Source of the DNA: Paracoccus pantotrophus
GTDB lineage: Bacteria; Pseudomonadota; Alphaproteobacteria; Rhodobacterales; Rhodobacteraceae
Direction of reading: 5' to 3'
NCBI RefSeq assembly: GCF_008824185.1
Contig: NZ_CP044423.1
Coordinates: 1,253,501-1,317,500, forward strand
Length of the DNA stretch: 64,000 nt
The translations under genes were made by a program, and so were the position numbers. Shown here one piece after another: positions 51,191 through 59,948 of this stretch (position 1 is its first letter; each line of letters starts with the position of its first letter). The notes beneath the pieces were generated by a model that searched no databases, had not been told where the DNA came from, and saw only the letters and a list, made by a program, of their open reading frames with translations.

Positions 51191-52459
51191 ATGGACGCCC
51201 TTGCCCTCGAGATCGAAAACCGCCGCGACGACCTGGTCCGCCTGACCCGGGATCTGATCCGCATTCCGACGCTGAATCCGCCGGGCCGCAACTATCGCGA
51301 GATCTGCGAATACCTGCAGGCGCGGCTGGCGCCGCAGGGCTGGGCCTGCGAACTGATCCGCGCCCATGGCGCGCCGGGCGACAGCGAGGCCTTTCCGCGC
51401 TGGAACCTGGTCGCCCGGCATCGGGGCGGCCCGCCCGGCGACTGCGTGCATTTCAACAGCCATCACGACGTGGTCGAGGTTGGCCACGGCTGGAGCCGCG
51501 ATCCCTTCGCCGCCGAACTGGAGGGCGGACGCATCTATGGCCGCGGCGCCTGCGACATGAAGGGGGGCTTGGCCGCCAGCATCATCGCGGCCGAGGCTTT
51601 CGTCGCGCTTTACCCCGACCATCCCGGCCAGATCGAGATCAGCGCCACCGCGGACGAGGAATCGGGCGGCTTCGGCGGCGTGGCCTACCTGGCGAGCCAG
51701 GGCGCCTTTGCCCATGTCGGCCATGTCATCATCCCCGAGCCGCTGCACAAGGACCGCATCTGCCTGGGCCATCGCGGCGTCTGGTGGGCCGAGATCGAGA
51801 CGCATGGCCGCATCGCCCATGGCTCGATGCCCTTCCTGGGCGACAGCGCCATCCGCCACATGGGCGCGGTGCTGGAAGAAATGGAGCGCACGCTGTTCCC
51901 CCTGCTGATGAGCAAGCACACGGAAATGCCGGTGATCCCCGAAGGCGCGCGGAACTCGACCCTGAACATCAACTCGATCCACGGCGGCGAGCCGGATCAC
52001 GGCCCGGACTTCACCGGCCTGCCGGCGCCCTGCGTCGCCGACCGCTGCCGCATCGTGATCGACCGCCGCTTCCTGATCGAGGAGGAACTGTCCGAGGTCA
52101 AGCGCGAGGTCACGGCGCTGCTGGAAAAGGTCAAGGCGGCGCGCCCCGGTTTCACCTACGAGATCCGCGACCTCTTCGAGGTGATCCCCAGCATGACCGA
52201 CCGCGAGGCGCCGGTGGTGCGCTCGACCGCCGCCGCCATCGAACGGGTGCTGGGCCGCGAAGCCGGCTACGTGGTCAGCCCCGGCACCTACGACCAGAAG
52301 CATATCGACCGCATCGGCAAGCTGAAAAACTGCATCGCCTACGGGCCCGGCGTGTTGGACCTGGCGCACCAGCCCGACGAATGGGTAGGGGTGGACGATA
52401 TGCGGGATTCCGCCCGGGTCATGGCCCTGGTGCTCGACGACATCCTGCGCGGCGCTTAG
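51191..52459 (+). CDS. M20 family peptidase/deacylase (ArgE/DapE type)
   Basis: 422-residue metallo-amidohydrolase of the ArgE/DapE/ACY1 family. Metal and catalytic residues are visible: H92/D93 in NSHHDVVEVGHGW, D122 in GRGACDMKGG and the base/ligand pair E156-E157 in TADEESGGFG; a dimerisation domain follows at about 190-310 and a late His in GTYDQKHIDRIG. The substrate could be acetylornithine or another N-acyl amino acid; neighbours give no hint. Confidence 0.9.
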   Translation: MDALALEIENRRDDLVRLTRDLIRIPTLNPPGRNYREICEYLQARLAPQGWACELIRAHGAPGDSEAFPRWNLVARHRGGPPGDCVHFNSHHDVVEVGHGWSRDPFAAELEGGRIYGRGACDMKGGLAASIIAAEAFVALYPDHPGQIEISATADEESGGFGGVAYLASQGAFAHVGHVIIPEPLHKDRICLGHRGVWWAEIETHGRIAHGSMPFLGDSAIRHMGAVLEEMERTLFPLLMSKHTEMPVIPEGARNSTLNINSIHGGEPDHGPDFTGLPAPCVADRCRIVIDRRFLIEEELSEVKREVTALLEKVKAARPGFTYEIRDLFEVIPSMTDREAPVVRSTAAAIERVLGREAGYVVSPGTYDQKHIDRIGKLKNCIAYGPGVLDLAHQPDEWVGVDDMRDSARVMALVLDDILRGA

Positions 52460-52527
52460 GGGATTCCCCCGACGGGCCGCCTGTGGCATGATCGCCCGAA
52501 ACAGCCGAGCAGCCCTATGATCCGTGC

Positions 52528-52821
52528 ATGACCCAACGCCTGTCGATCAGCGCCATCATCTTCTTCGTCGTGATGATCCTTCTGGGCGTCTATTTCGCCT
52601 ATGCGGCGGTGCAGGGCCCATCCGGCATCCTGCGCCGGGTGCAGTTGCAGGCCGAAACGCAGGAACTGGTCCAGCAGCGCGATAAGCTGCAGACCGAGGT
52701 GGACCGGATGCGCAACCTGGCGCGGCGCCTGTCGGACGAATATCTCGACCTCGACCTGCTGGACGAACGCGCCCGCGACGTGCTGGGCCTGGTGCGCGCC
52801 GACGAGATCATCATCCGCTGA
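52528..52821 (+). CDS. septum formation initiator family protein (FtsB-like)
   Basis: 97-residue bitopic membrane protein of the FtsB/DivIC family, part of the FtsQLB division complex. One span at about 10-28 is followed by a Leu/Gln-rich coiled coil (about 33-75: LQAETQELVQQRDKLQTEVD) and LLDERARDVLGLVRADEIII, the conserved C-terminal element. In alphaproteobacteria this gene usually precedes pdhA, as here. Confidence 0.88.
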   Translation: MTQRLSISAIIFFVVMILLGVYFAYAAVQGPSGILRRVQLQAETQELVQQRDKLQTEVDRMRNLARRLSDEYLDLDLLDERARDVLGLVRADEIIIR

Positions 52822-52850
52822 ATGCCAGGCCACCAGGCCCGGCCCCGTCA

Positions 52851-52873
52851 TTCACCGTTTCCCAAATACCCAT
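52851..52873. repeat. CCAAATA element 5, single arm
   Basis: A 23-bp sequence ending CCGTTTCCCAAATACCCAT, similar to the right arms of elements 1-3, here without the matching left arm. It lies 30 bp after the FtsB-like gene. Confidence 0.55.
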
Positions 52874-52978
52874 GCACCCGCGCCCCAGGACGCGGCGACG
52901 CCCCCTTGCGCGCCTCGACTATTTCCCCAGCGCAGGCGGCTTTCCGCATCTGCCCTCTGGACGGATGCACGAGTCCGG

Positions 52979-53008
52979 TTTACTTCCCCCGAAAGCTTCG
53001 CCTAGAAT
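52979..53008 (+). promoter_or_regulatory. probable promoter of the pyruvate dehydrogenase operon
   Basis: TTTACT and TAGAAT separated by 18 bp, ending about 40 bp before the pdhA start. GAGGAGGAG is the ribosome-binding site. The intergenic region from 52822 holds no gene. Confidence 0.45.
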
Positions 53009-53049
53009 TAGTTTAACGCTGAACTATCCCCGCCCCGAGGAGGAGGCCC

Positions 53050-54081
53050 ATGGTCAGAAAGCCCGCAGCCAAGCAAAGCACGCCCAACGTGTCCAAGGAT
53101 GAGCTGCTTCAATACTACCGCGACATGCTGCTGATCCGGCGATTCGAGGAAAAGGCCGGCCAGCTTTACGGCATGGGCCTGATCGGCGGCTTCTGCCACC
53201 TCTATATCGGCCAGGAGGCCGTCGTCGTCGGCCTTGAAGCCACGGCGAAGGAAGGCGACAAGCGCATCACCTCCTATCGCGACCACGGCCATATGCTGGC
53301 CTGCGGCATGGAAGCCCGCGGCGTGATGGCCGAGCTGACCGGACGCATCGGCGGCTATTCCAAGGGCAAGGGCGGCTCGATGCACATGTTCAGCCGCGAG
53401 AAGCATTTCTACGGCGGCCACGGCATCGTCGCGGCGCAGGTGCCGCTGGGCGCCGGCCTCGCCTTCGCCGACAAGTACCTGGGCAACGACAACGTCACCT
53501 TCGTCTATTTCGGCGACGGCGCCTCGAACCAGGGCCAGGTCTACGAGACCTACAACATGGCCGAGCTGTGGAGCCTGCCCGTCGTCTTCGTCATCGAGAA
53601 CAACCAATATGCCATGGGCACCTCGATGAAGCGCTCGACCAAGTCGACCACGCTCTTCGGCCGGGGCGAGGCCTTCGGCATCAAGGGCGAGCAGGTGGAC
53701 GGCATGGACGTGCTGGCGGTCAAGGCCGCGGGCGAAAAGGCGGTGGCGCATTGCCGCGCCGGCAAGGGGCCCTACATCCTGGAAGTCATGACCTATCGCT
53801 ATCGCGGCCATTCGATGTCCGACCCGGCGAAATACCGCACCCGCGAGGAAGTGCAGAAGATGCGCGACGAGCGCGACGCGATCGAGCACGTCCGCGAGCT
53901 GCTGCTGCAAGGCCAGCATGCCTCCGAGGAAGACCTCAAGGCCATCGACAAGGAGATCAAGGACATCGTGAACGATTCCGCCGAGTTCGCCAAGGACAGC
54001 CCCGAGCCGCCGCTGGAGGAGCTCTGGAGCGACATCTATGCCCAGGAAGTGCCGCAGGGCGGCGCGGAACAGAACGCCTGA
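53050..54081 (+). CDS. pdhA: pyruvate dehydrogenase E1 alpha subunit
   Basis: Thiamine diphosphate subunit of the pyruvate dehydrogenase complex, which makes acetyl-CoA from pyruvate. 343 residues. The TPP motif runs from FGDGASNQGQVYETYNMA to VFVIENNQYAMG, and the loop that is phosphorylated in mitochondria is TYRYRGHSMSDPAKYR. GSMHMFSREKHFYGGHGIV is typical of the alpha2beta2-type E1. First of three co-directional genes with gaps of 12 bp. Confidence 0.97.
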   Translation: MVRKPAAKQSTPNVSKDELLQYYRDMLLIRRFEEKAGQLYGMGLIGGFCHLYIGQEAVVVGLEATAKEGDKRITSYRDHGHMLACGMEARGVMAELTGRIGGYSKGKGGSMHMFSREKHFYGGHGIVAAQVPLGAGLAFADKYLGNDNVTFVYFGDGASNQGQVYETYNMAELWSLPVVFVIENNQYAMGTSMKRSTKSTTLFGRGEAFGIKGEQVDGMDVLAVKAAGEKAVAHCRAGKGPYILEVMTYRYRGHSMSDPAKYRTREEVQKMRDERDAIEHVRELLLQGQHASEEDLKAIDKEIKDIVNDSAEFAKDSPEPPLEELWSDIYAQEVPQGGAEQNA

Positions 54082-54093
54082 GGGGAGGGAACC

Positions 54094-54350
54094 ATGGCAA
54101 CCGAAATCCTGATGCCCGCCCTGTCGCCGACCATGGAGGAAGGCACGCTGGCCAAATGGCTGGTCAAGGAAGGCGATAGCGTGAAATCCGGCGACATCAT
54201 CGCCGAGATCGAGACCGACAAGGCCACGATGGAGTTCGAGGCCGTGGACGAGGGCATCCTCGGCCGGCTGCTCATTGCCGAGGGCACCCAGGGGGTCAAG
54301 GTGAACACCCCCATTGCGGTCCTGGTCGAAGAGGGCGAATCCGCCGATGC
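54094..54350 (+). repeat. lipoyl-domain direct repeat, copy 1
   Basis: About 250 bp coding for the lipoyl domain of pdhB, closely matching 55477-55733 in pdhC over nearly its whole length. It is coding in both places. Confidence 0.8.
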
Positions 54351-55464
54351 CGCCCCGGCACCGAAAGCCGAGCCCGCACCCGCCGAGGCCAGGGCCGAGG
54401 CTCCGTCCGCTCCGGCGCAGGCGGCCGCCCCTGCCCCGACCCCGGTCGCGGACCAGTCGCCCGACTGGCCGGAAGGCACGCCGATGAAGATCATGACCGT
54501 GCGCGAGGCCCTGCGCGAGGCCATGGAAGAGGAAATGACCCGCGACGAGACCGTCTTCCTGATGGGCGAGGAAGTCGGCGAATACCAGGGCGCCTACAAG
54601 ATCAGCCAGGGCCTTCTGGACAAGTTCGGCCCGCGCCGCGTCGTCGATACGCCGATCTCGGAAATCGGCTTCGCCGGCATCGGCACCGGTGCGGCGCTGG
54701 CCGGGCTGCGTCCCATCGTCGAGTTCATGACCTTCAACTTCGCCATGCAGGCCATCGACCATATCATCAACTCGGCCGCCAAGACGCTTTACATGTCCGG
54801 CGGCCAGATGGGCTGCCCGATCGTCTTCCGCGGCCCGAACGGCGCCGCCGCCCGCGTGGCGGCCCAGCACAGCCAGGACTACGCCGCCTGGTATGCGCAG
54901 ATCCCCGGCCTCAAGGTGGTGATGCCCTATTCGGCGGCCGACGCCAAGGGCCTGCTGAAACAGGCGATCCGCGACCCGAACCCGGTGATCTTCCTGGAAA
55001 ACGAGATCCTCTACGGCCGCAGCTTCGAGGTGCCGGATCTTCAGGATTTCACCATTCCCTTCGGCAAGGCCAAGATCGTGCGTCCCGGCCGCGACGTGAC
55101 CCTGGTCAGCTTCGGCATCGGCATGGTCCATGCGCTCGAAGCCGCCGAGAAGCTGGCGTCGGAAGGCATCGAGGCCGAGGTGATCGACCTGCGCACCCTG
55201 CGCCCCATCGACTACGCCACGCTGATCGAATCGGTCAAGCGCACCAACCGCTGCGTGACGGTGGAGGAGGGCTTCCCGGTCGCTTCGATCGGCAACCACC
55301 TCTCGGCCCATATCATGGAAAACGCCTTCGACTATCTCGACGCGCCGGTGATCAACTGCACCGGCAAGGACGTGCCCATGCCCTATGCCGCGAACCTTGA
55401 AAAGCACGCGCTGATCACCTCCGACGAGGTGGTAGCGGCGGTCAAGAAAGTCACCTACCGTTAA
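54094..55464 (+). CDS. pdhB: pyruvate dehydrogenase E1 beta subunit with N-terminal lipoyl domain
   Basis: 456-residue E1 beta. Residues 1-80 are a full lipoyl domain with the lipoyl-Lys in EIETDKATMEFEAVDEG, then an Ala/Pro linker (about 85-125) and the transketolase-like part from MKIMTVREALREAMEEE on (ISEIGFAGIGTGAAL, EEGFPVASIGNHL). This fusion is characteristic of alphaproteobacterial PDH complexes. The lipoyl segment is nearly identical at DNA level to that of pdhC 1383 bp downstream. Confidence 0.97.
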   Translation: MATEILMPALSPTMEEGTLAKWLVKEGDSVKSGDIIAEIETDKATMEFEAVDEGILGRLLIAEGTQGVKVNTPIAVLVEEGESADAAPAPKAEPAPAEARAEAPSAPAQAAAPAPTPVADQSPDWPEGTPMKIMTVREALREAMEEEMTRDETVFLMGEEVGEYQGAYKISQGLLDKFGPRRVVDTPISEIGFAGIGTGAALAGLRPIVEFMTFNFAMQAIDHIINSAAKTLYMSGGQMGCPIVFRGPNGAAARVAAQHSQDYAAWYAQIPGLKVVMPYSAADAKGLLKQAIRDPNPVIFLENEILYGRSFEVPDLQDFTIPFGKAKIVRPGRDVTLVSFGIGMVHALEAAEKLASEGIEAEVIDLRTLRPIDYATLIESVKRTNRCVTVEEGFPVASIGNHLSAHIMENAFDYLDAPVINCTGKDVPMPYAANLEKHALITSDEVVAAVKKVTYR

Positions 55465-55476
55465 GGAGCGAGCGAG

Positions 55477-55733
55477 ATGCCGACAGAAATCCTGATGCCC
55501 GCGCTTTCTCCGACCATGGAAGAGGGCACGCTGGCCAAATGGCTGGTCAAAGAGGGCGACGAGGTCAAATCCGGCGACATCATCGCCGAGATCGAGACCG
55601 ACAAGGCCACGATGGAGTTCGAGGCCGTGGACGAAGGCAAGCTGGGCAAGATCCTGGTGGCCGAGGGTACGGCGGGGGTCAAGGTGAACACCCCCATCGC
55701 CGTGCTGCTGGAAGAGGGCGAATCCGCCGATGA
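55477..55733 (+). repeat. lipoyl-domain direct repeat, copy 2
   Basis: Second copy of the lipoyl-domain coding segment, in pdhC; see the copy in pdhB at 54094-54350. Confidence 0.8.
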
Positions 55734-56784
55734 CATCGGCGCCGCCCCGGCGGCCAAGGCGGAAGCCAGGCCCGAGGCGGCGACAGCCGAAGCCGCCCCG
55801 GCAGCGACGGCCGCCGCCGTCGCCCCTGCCCCGGCCGCGCCGAAATCGGCGGCGGGCGGGCGCATCTTCGCCTCGCCGCTCGCCCGGCGCATCGCGGCGG
55901 AAAAAGGCATCGACCTTGCCGGCGTGACGGGTTCCGGCCCGCATGGCCGCATCGTCAAGGCGGATGTCGAAGGCGCCAAGCCCGGCGCGGCCAGACCCGC
56001 CGCCACTGATGCCCCGAAAGCCGCCGCTCCTGCCCCGGCGGCCGCAGCCCCCGCCAGTCCCTCCGCGGAAACCATCCTCAAGCTCTATGCCGACCGCGAG
56101 ACCGAGGAGGTGGCGCTGGACGGCATGCGCCGCACCATCGCCGCCCGCCTGTCGGAAGCCAAGCAGACCATCCCGCATTTCTACCTGCGCCGGTCCGCGA
56201 AGCTCGACGAGTTGATGAAGTTCCGCGCCATGCTGAACAAGCAGCTGGAATCGCGGGGCGTGAAGCTGTCGGTGAACGACTTCATCATCAAGGCCTGCGC
56301 CTTGGCCCTGCAAGAGGTGCCGGATGCGAACGCGGTCTGGGCCGGCGACCGCATCCTCAAGCTGAAACCGTCGGATGTGGCCGTCGCCGTGGCCATTGAG
56401 GGCGGGCTCTTCACCCCGGTCCTGAAGGACGCGCAGCAAAAGACGCTGTCCGCCCTCTCGGCCGAGATGAAGGATCTGGCCAACCGCGCCAAGACCAAGA
56501 AGCTCGCGCCCCACGAGTACCAGGGCGGCAGCTTCGCCATCTCCAACCTCGGCATGTTCGGGATCGAGAATTTCGACGCGGTGATCAACCCGCCGCATGG
56601 CGCGATCCTCGCCGTCGGTGCCGGCATCCAGACCCCGGTGGTCGAGAATGGCGAGGTGGTGGTCCGCAACGTCATGTCGATGACCCTCTCGGTCGACCAC
56701 CGGGTGATCGACGGCGCGCTCGGCGCCCAGCTGCTGGAGGCCATCGTCAGGCACCTGGAAAATCCCATGGGCATGCTGGCCTGA
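55477..56784 (+). CDS. pdhC: pyruvate dehydrogenase E2 (dihydrolipoamide acetyltransferase)
   Basis: 435-residue core subunit. Domains in order: lipoyl domain (1-80, lipoyl-Lys in ETDKATMEF), Ala/Pro linker, peripheral-subunit-binding domain (about 128-165, FASPLARRIAAEKGIDLAGV), second linker, and the catalytic acetyltransferase domain (about 205-435) with the active-site motif SVDHRVIDGALGAQLLEAIV and the substrate segment IPHFYLRRSAKLDELMKFR. A strong terminator follows, so E3 (lpd) is transcribed separately. Confidence 0.97.
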   Translation: MPTEILMPALSPTMEEGTLAKWLVKEGDEVKSGDIIAEIETDKATMEFEAVDEGKLGKILVAEGTAGVKVNTPIAVLLEEGESADDIGAAPAAKAEARPEAATAEAAPAATAAAVAPAPAAPKSAAGGRIFASPLARRIAAEKGIDLAGVTGSGPHGRIVKADVEGAKPGAARPAATDAPKAAAPAPAAAAPASPSAETILKLYADRETEEVALDGMRRTIAARLSEAKQTIPHFYLRRSAKLDELMKFRAMLNKQLESRGVKLSVNDFIIKACALALQEVPDANAVWAGDRILKLKPSDVAVAVAIEGGLFTPVLKDAQQKTLSALSAEMKDLANRAKTKKLAPHEYQGGSFAISNLGMFGIENFDAVINPPHGAILAVGAGIQTPVVENGEVVVRNVMSMTLSVDHRVIDGALGAQLLEAIVRHLENPMGMLA

Positions 56785-56805
56785 ACCCGGCCGCCAGGAA
56801 CGAAG

Positions 56806-56837
56806 AAAAGGGGGCCCCCACCGGCCCCCTTTTTCTT
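56806..56837 (+). terminator. terminator of the pdhABC operon
   Basis: Stem AAAAGGGGGCC (56806-56816) pairs perfectly with GGCCCCCTTTT (56823-56833) around a six-base loop and continues into TCTTT. It is 22 bp after the pdhC stop; from the other side the A-rich strand could end the RND operon only weakly. Confidence 0.9.
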
Positions 56838-56882
56838 TCTTGTCCAAATATCCCGCGGGGGTCCGGGGGCGCGAAGCCCCCG
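56833..56882. repeat. CCAAATA element 6 with GGGGGTCCGGGGGCG flank
   Basis: Single-armed copy fused to the pdh terminator: TTGTCCAAATATCCCGCGG followed by GGGTCCGGGGGCGCGAAG and CCCCC. It matches the reverse complement of 45131-45178 at all but a few of about 48 positions. It lies between the convergent ends of pdhC and the RND gene. Confidence 0.75.
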
Positions 56883-56891
56883 GCAGCGGCC

Positions 56892-59800
56892 TCACTCGCC
56901 GGCCGGCTCCGGTGCCGCGTTCAGCCCGATCCGCCGCCGCAGCCAGCCTGCCACCCGCACCTGCCCGCCATGGATAACCGAGAACAGCGAAGGCACGAAC
57001 AGCAGCGACAGCAGCGTGGACAGCAGCAGGCCCCCGATCACCGCGATGGCCATGGGCGAACTGAACTCGGCCCCCTCACCGGTGCCAAGGGCCGAGGGCA
57101 CCATGCCCGCGGTCATGGCGATGGTGGTCATCACGATGGGCCGGGCGCGCTTGTGCACCGCATCCAGGATCGCCTCGCGCTTCTCCACGCCGCGGTCTAT
57201 GGCGCTGACCGCGAATTCCACCAGCATGATGGCGTTCTTGGTCACGATGCCCATCAGCATCAGGAAGCCGATCACCACCGCCATGCTGATGGAATTGCCG
57301 GTCAGGAACAGCGCCAGGATCGCGCCGCCGATGGCCAGCGGCAGCGACATCAGGATCGAGACCGGGGTGACGAAATTGTGAAACAAGAGCACCAGCACCA
57401 CATAGGTCAGCAGCACGCCCGAGATCATCGCCACGGTGAAGGCCTGGAACACCTCGGCCATGATCTCGGCATCGCCCGAGGGCTGGATCTCGGTCCCGGC
57501 CGGCAGCTCGACCCGGTCCTGCAGGGCCGTGACCTGGGCATTGACCGGCCCCAGCAGCGCGCCGCCGGCCAGATTCGCCGAAACCGTCGTGCGATAGCGC
57601 CGGTCGTAGCGCCCGATCTCGGTCGCCCCGGCCGAGATCGACACATCCGCCACCGCCTCCAGCGGCACCTGCCCGGCCGAGCTTGGCACCCGCAGGTTGC
57701 GCACCGTCATCAGGTCGCGCCGGGCGGACTCGTCCAGCCGCACCATGATCGGGATCTGCTTGTCGCCGGTGTTGAACTTGGCCAGGTTCGATTCCGTGTC
57801 CCCCAGCGTCGCCACCCGCAGCGTCGTCGCCAGCGCGCTTGCCGTCACGCCCAGCTGGGCCGCGACCTCGGGGCGGGGATGGACCTGGATCTCGGGCCGT
57901 AGCAGGCTGGCCGAGGATGTCACCCCCTCCAGCGTGGACAGGGTCTTCATCGCCGCCATCAGCCGCTCGGCCGCCTCGGCCGCGCCTGCCTCGGTATCGC
58001 CCAGCACCGAAATGGACAGGTCGGCATTGCCCTCCTCGTTCTGGAAATTGATCCGCAGGTCGGGGATCTGCGACAGGTCGCGCTTCAACTCGTCCTCGAT
58101 GGCGAAGCTCGATCGCTCGCGCTCTTCCTTGGGGCCGTAATTGACCATCAGCTTGGCCTTGGCCACGTCGTCCTCGCCGCCATTGACGAAGACCGAGCGC
58201 ACTTCGGGCACCGCCTTGATGCGCGCCGAGATCATCCTTGCCACGGCTTCGGTTTCCGACACCGTGGCGCCCGGCGGCAATTCGATGCTGATCTGGCTGC
58301 GCCCGACATCCGAGGCCGGGATGAACTCGGTCGGCAACAGCGTGGCGGAAAAGATCGAGCCGGCAAAGACCCCCAGCCCCATCAGCAACGTCAGCCCGCG
58401 ATGGCGCAGCGTCCAGCGCAGCACCGCCATCAGCCTCCGCAGCACCGGTCCGTCGCGCTCCTCGGCCAGCCGCGTGTTGTCGCGCAGGAAATAGGCCGCC
58501 AGCATCGGCGTGATCAGCCGCGCCACCAGGAGCGAGAACAGCACCGAAACCGCGACGGTCAAGCCGAACTGCTTGAAATACTGGCCCGGAATCCCGCCCA
58601 TGAAGCTGACCGGGGCAAAGACCGCGACGATCGAGAAGCTGATGGCGATGACGGTCAGGCCGATCTCGTTCGCGGCCTCCATGCTGGCCTCATAAGCGGG
58701 AACGCCCATGTTGATGTGCCGCACGATGTTCTCGATCTCGACGATGGCGTCGTCGACCAGGATGCCGGTGACAAGGGTGATCGCGAGCAGGCTGATGCCG
58801 TTCAGCGTGAAGCCCAGCCAATGCATGACGAAGAAGGTCGGGATGATCGACAGGGGCAGCGCCACGGCGGCGATCAGCGTCGCGCGCCAGTTCCTCAGGA
58901 ACAGGAACACCACCACCACCGCCAGCGCCGCGCCCTCGTAGAGCGTCTCCATGGTCGAGTGATAGCTGCCCGAGGTATAGGTCGTCGCATCGTCGATCAG
59001 GGTGATGCGGGTGCCGGGGTTGCGGGCCTCGATCTCGGCGATGCGGGCCTTGGTGCCGTCGCCGGCCTCCAGGTCCGATTCGCCGCTGGCGCGGAAGACG
59101 CCGAAGGCCACCACCGGCTGGCCGTCGAGCAGGGCGAACTTGCGTTCCTCGCTGGCGCCGTCGGTGACGCTGCCCAGCTGGTCCAGCCGCACCGTGCGCC
59201 CGCCCCCGATCAGGATCGGCGTCGCGGCCAGCCGGGCCACGTCGCCCGCCGATCCCAGCGCACGGATGGAATATTCCGTGCCGGCCAGGTCGCCGCGCCC
59301 GCCGCCCATGTCGATGTTCTTGGCCCGCAGCTGCTCCGAGATCTCGGCCGCCGTCAGCCCGAAGGCCAAGATGCGATGCGGGTCCAGATCCACGTTGATC
59401 TGCCGGTCGGCGCCCCCGATGCGGGTGATGCTGGCCACGCCCGGCACGGTGGAGAGATCGCGCGACACCACGTCGTCGACGAAATCCGACAGTTCCTCGA
59501 TGCTCATGCCGGGATTGCTGACGGCATAGGTCAGGATCGCCATGCCGCTGATATCGATGCGGTGGATCAGCGGCTCGACGATGGATTCGGGCAGGTCGGC
59601 GCGGACATTGGCCACCGCGTCCTTGACATCGTTGACGGCGCGGTCGGTATCGGTCTCCAGCTCGAACTCGACATAGATGCGGGCCGAACTGTCGGTCGCA
59701 GAGGAGGTGATGTGCCGCACGCCGGTGATCGAGGCGATGGAATCCTCGATGGGCTGGATCACCTGCCGGGTCAGTTCCGAGGGCGCGGCACCCGGCTGGC

Positions 59801-59948
59801 TGACCACCACGCTGACCAGCGGCAGGTCGATGTTCGGCATGGCCGTCACCGCCAGCCGGCTGAAGCTGTAAAACCCCATCAGCATCAGCACCAGGAAGAT
59901 CGCGATGGGTGGCACCGGATGGCGTATGGACCAGGCCGAGAAGTTCAT
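56892..59948 (-). CDS. efflux RND transporter permease subunit
   Basis: 1018-residue inner-membrane proton-driven exporter of the AcrB/HAE1 superfamily. Twelve spans with two large periplasmic loops. TM4 carries the acidic pair in VTGILVDDAIVEIENIVRH, and the start FSAWSIRHPVPPIAIFLVLM is usual. The second half contains the matching VTKNAIMLVEFAVSAIDRGV and RARPIVMTTIAMTAGMVPSA. Drug-type or hydrophobic export is likely rather than heavy metal. It overlaps the adaptor gene upstream by 4 bp; no TolC-type gene is next to it. Confidence 0.94.
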   Translation of the reverse strand: MNFSAWSIRHPVPPIAIFLVLMLMGFYSFSRLAVTAMPNIDLPLVSVVVSQPGAAPSELTRQVIQPIEDSIASITGVRHITSSATDSSARIYVEFELETDTDRAVNDVKDAVANVRADLPESIVEPLIHRIDISGMAILTYAVSNPGMSIEELSDFVDDVVSRDLSTVPGVASITRIGGADRQINVDLDPHRILAFGLTAAEISEQLRAKNIDMGGGRGDLAGTEYSIRALGSAGDVARLAATPILIGGGRTVRLDQLGSVTDGASEERKFALLDGQPVVAFGVFRASGESDLEAGDGTKARIAEIEARNPGTRITLIDDATTYTSGSYHSTMETLYEGAALAVVVVFLFLRNWRATLIAAVALPLSIIPTFFVMHWLGFTLNGISLLAITLVTGILVDDAIVEIENIVRHINMGVPAYEASMEAANEIGLTVIAISFSIVAVFAPVSFMGGIPGQYFKQFGLTVAVSVLFSLLVARLITPMLAAYFLRDNTRLAEERDGPVLRRLMAVLRWTLRHRGLTLLMGLGVFAGSIFSATLLPTEFIPASDVGRSQISIELPPGATVSETEAVARMISARIKAVPEVRSVFVNGGEDDVAKAKLMVNYGPKEERERSSFAIEDELKRDLSQIPDLRINFQNEEGNADLSISVLGDTEAGAAEAAERLMAAMKTLSTLEGVTSSASLLRPEIQVHPRPEVAAQLGVTASALATTLRVATLGDTESNLAKFNTGDKQIPIMVRLDESARRDLMTVRNLRVPSSAGQVPLEAVADVSISAGATEIGRYDRRYRTTVSANLAGGALLGPVNAQVTALQDRVELPAGTEIQPSGDAEIMAEVFQAFTVAMISGVLLTYVVLVLLFHNFVTPVSILMSLPLAIGGAILALFLTGNSISMAVVIGFLMLMGIVTKNAIMLVEFAVSAIDRGVEKREAILDAVHKRARPIVMTTIAMTAGMVPSALGTGEGAEFSSPMAIAVIGGLLLSTLLSLLFVPSLFSVIHGGQVRVAGWLRRRIGLNAAPEPAGE

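Noticed and set aside
53008..56895. 1295-codon open frame opposite pdhABC
   Set aside because: It mirrors the third-base GC bias of the real genes on the plus strand; pdhA, pdhB and pdhC have full family motifs, the antisense frame has none.
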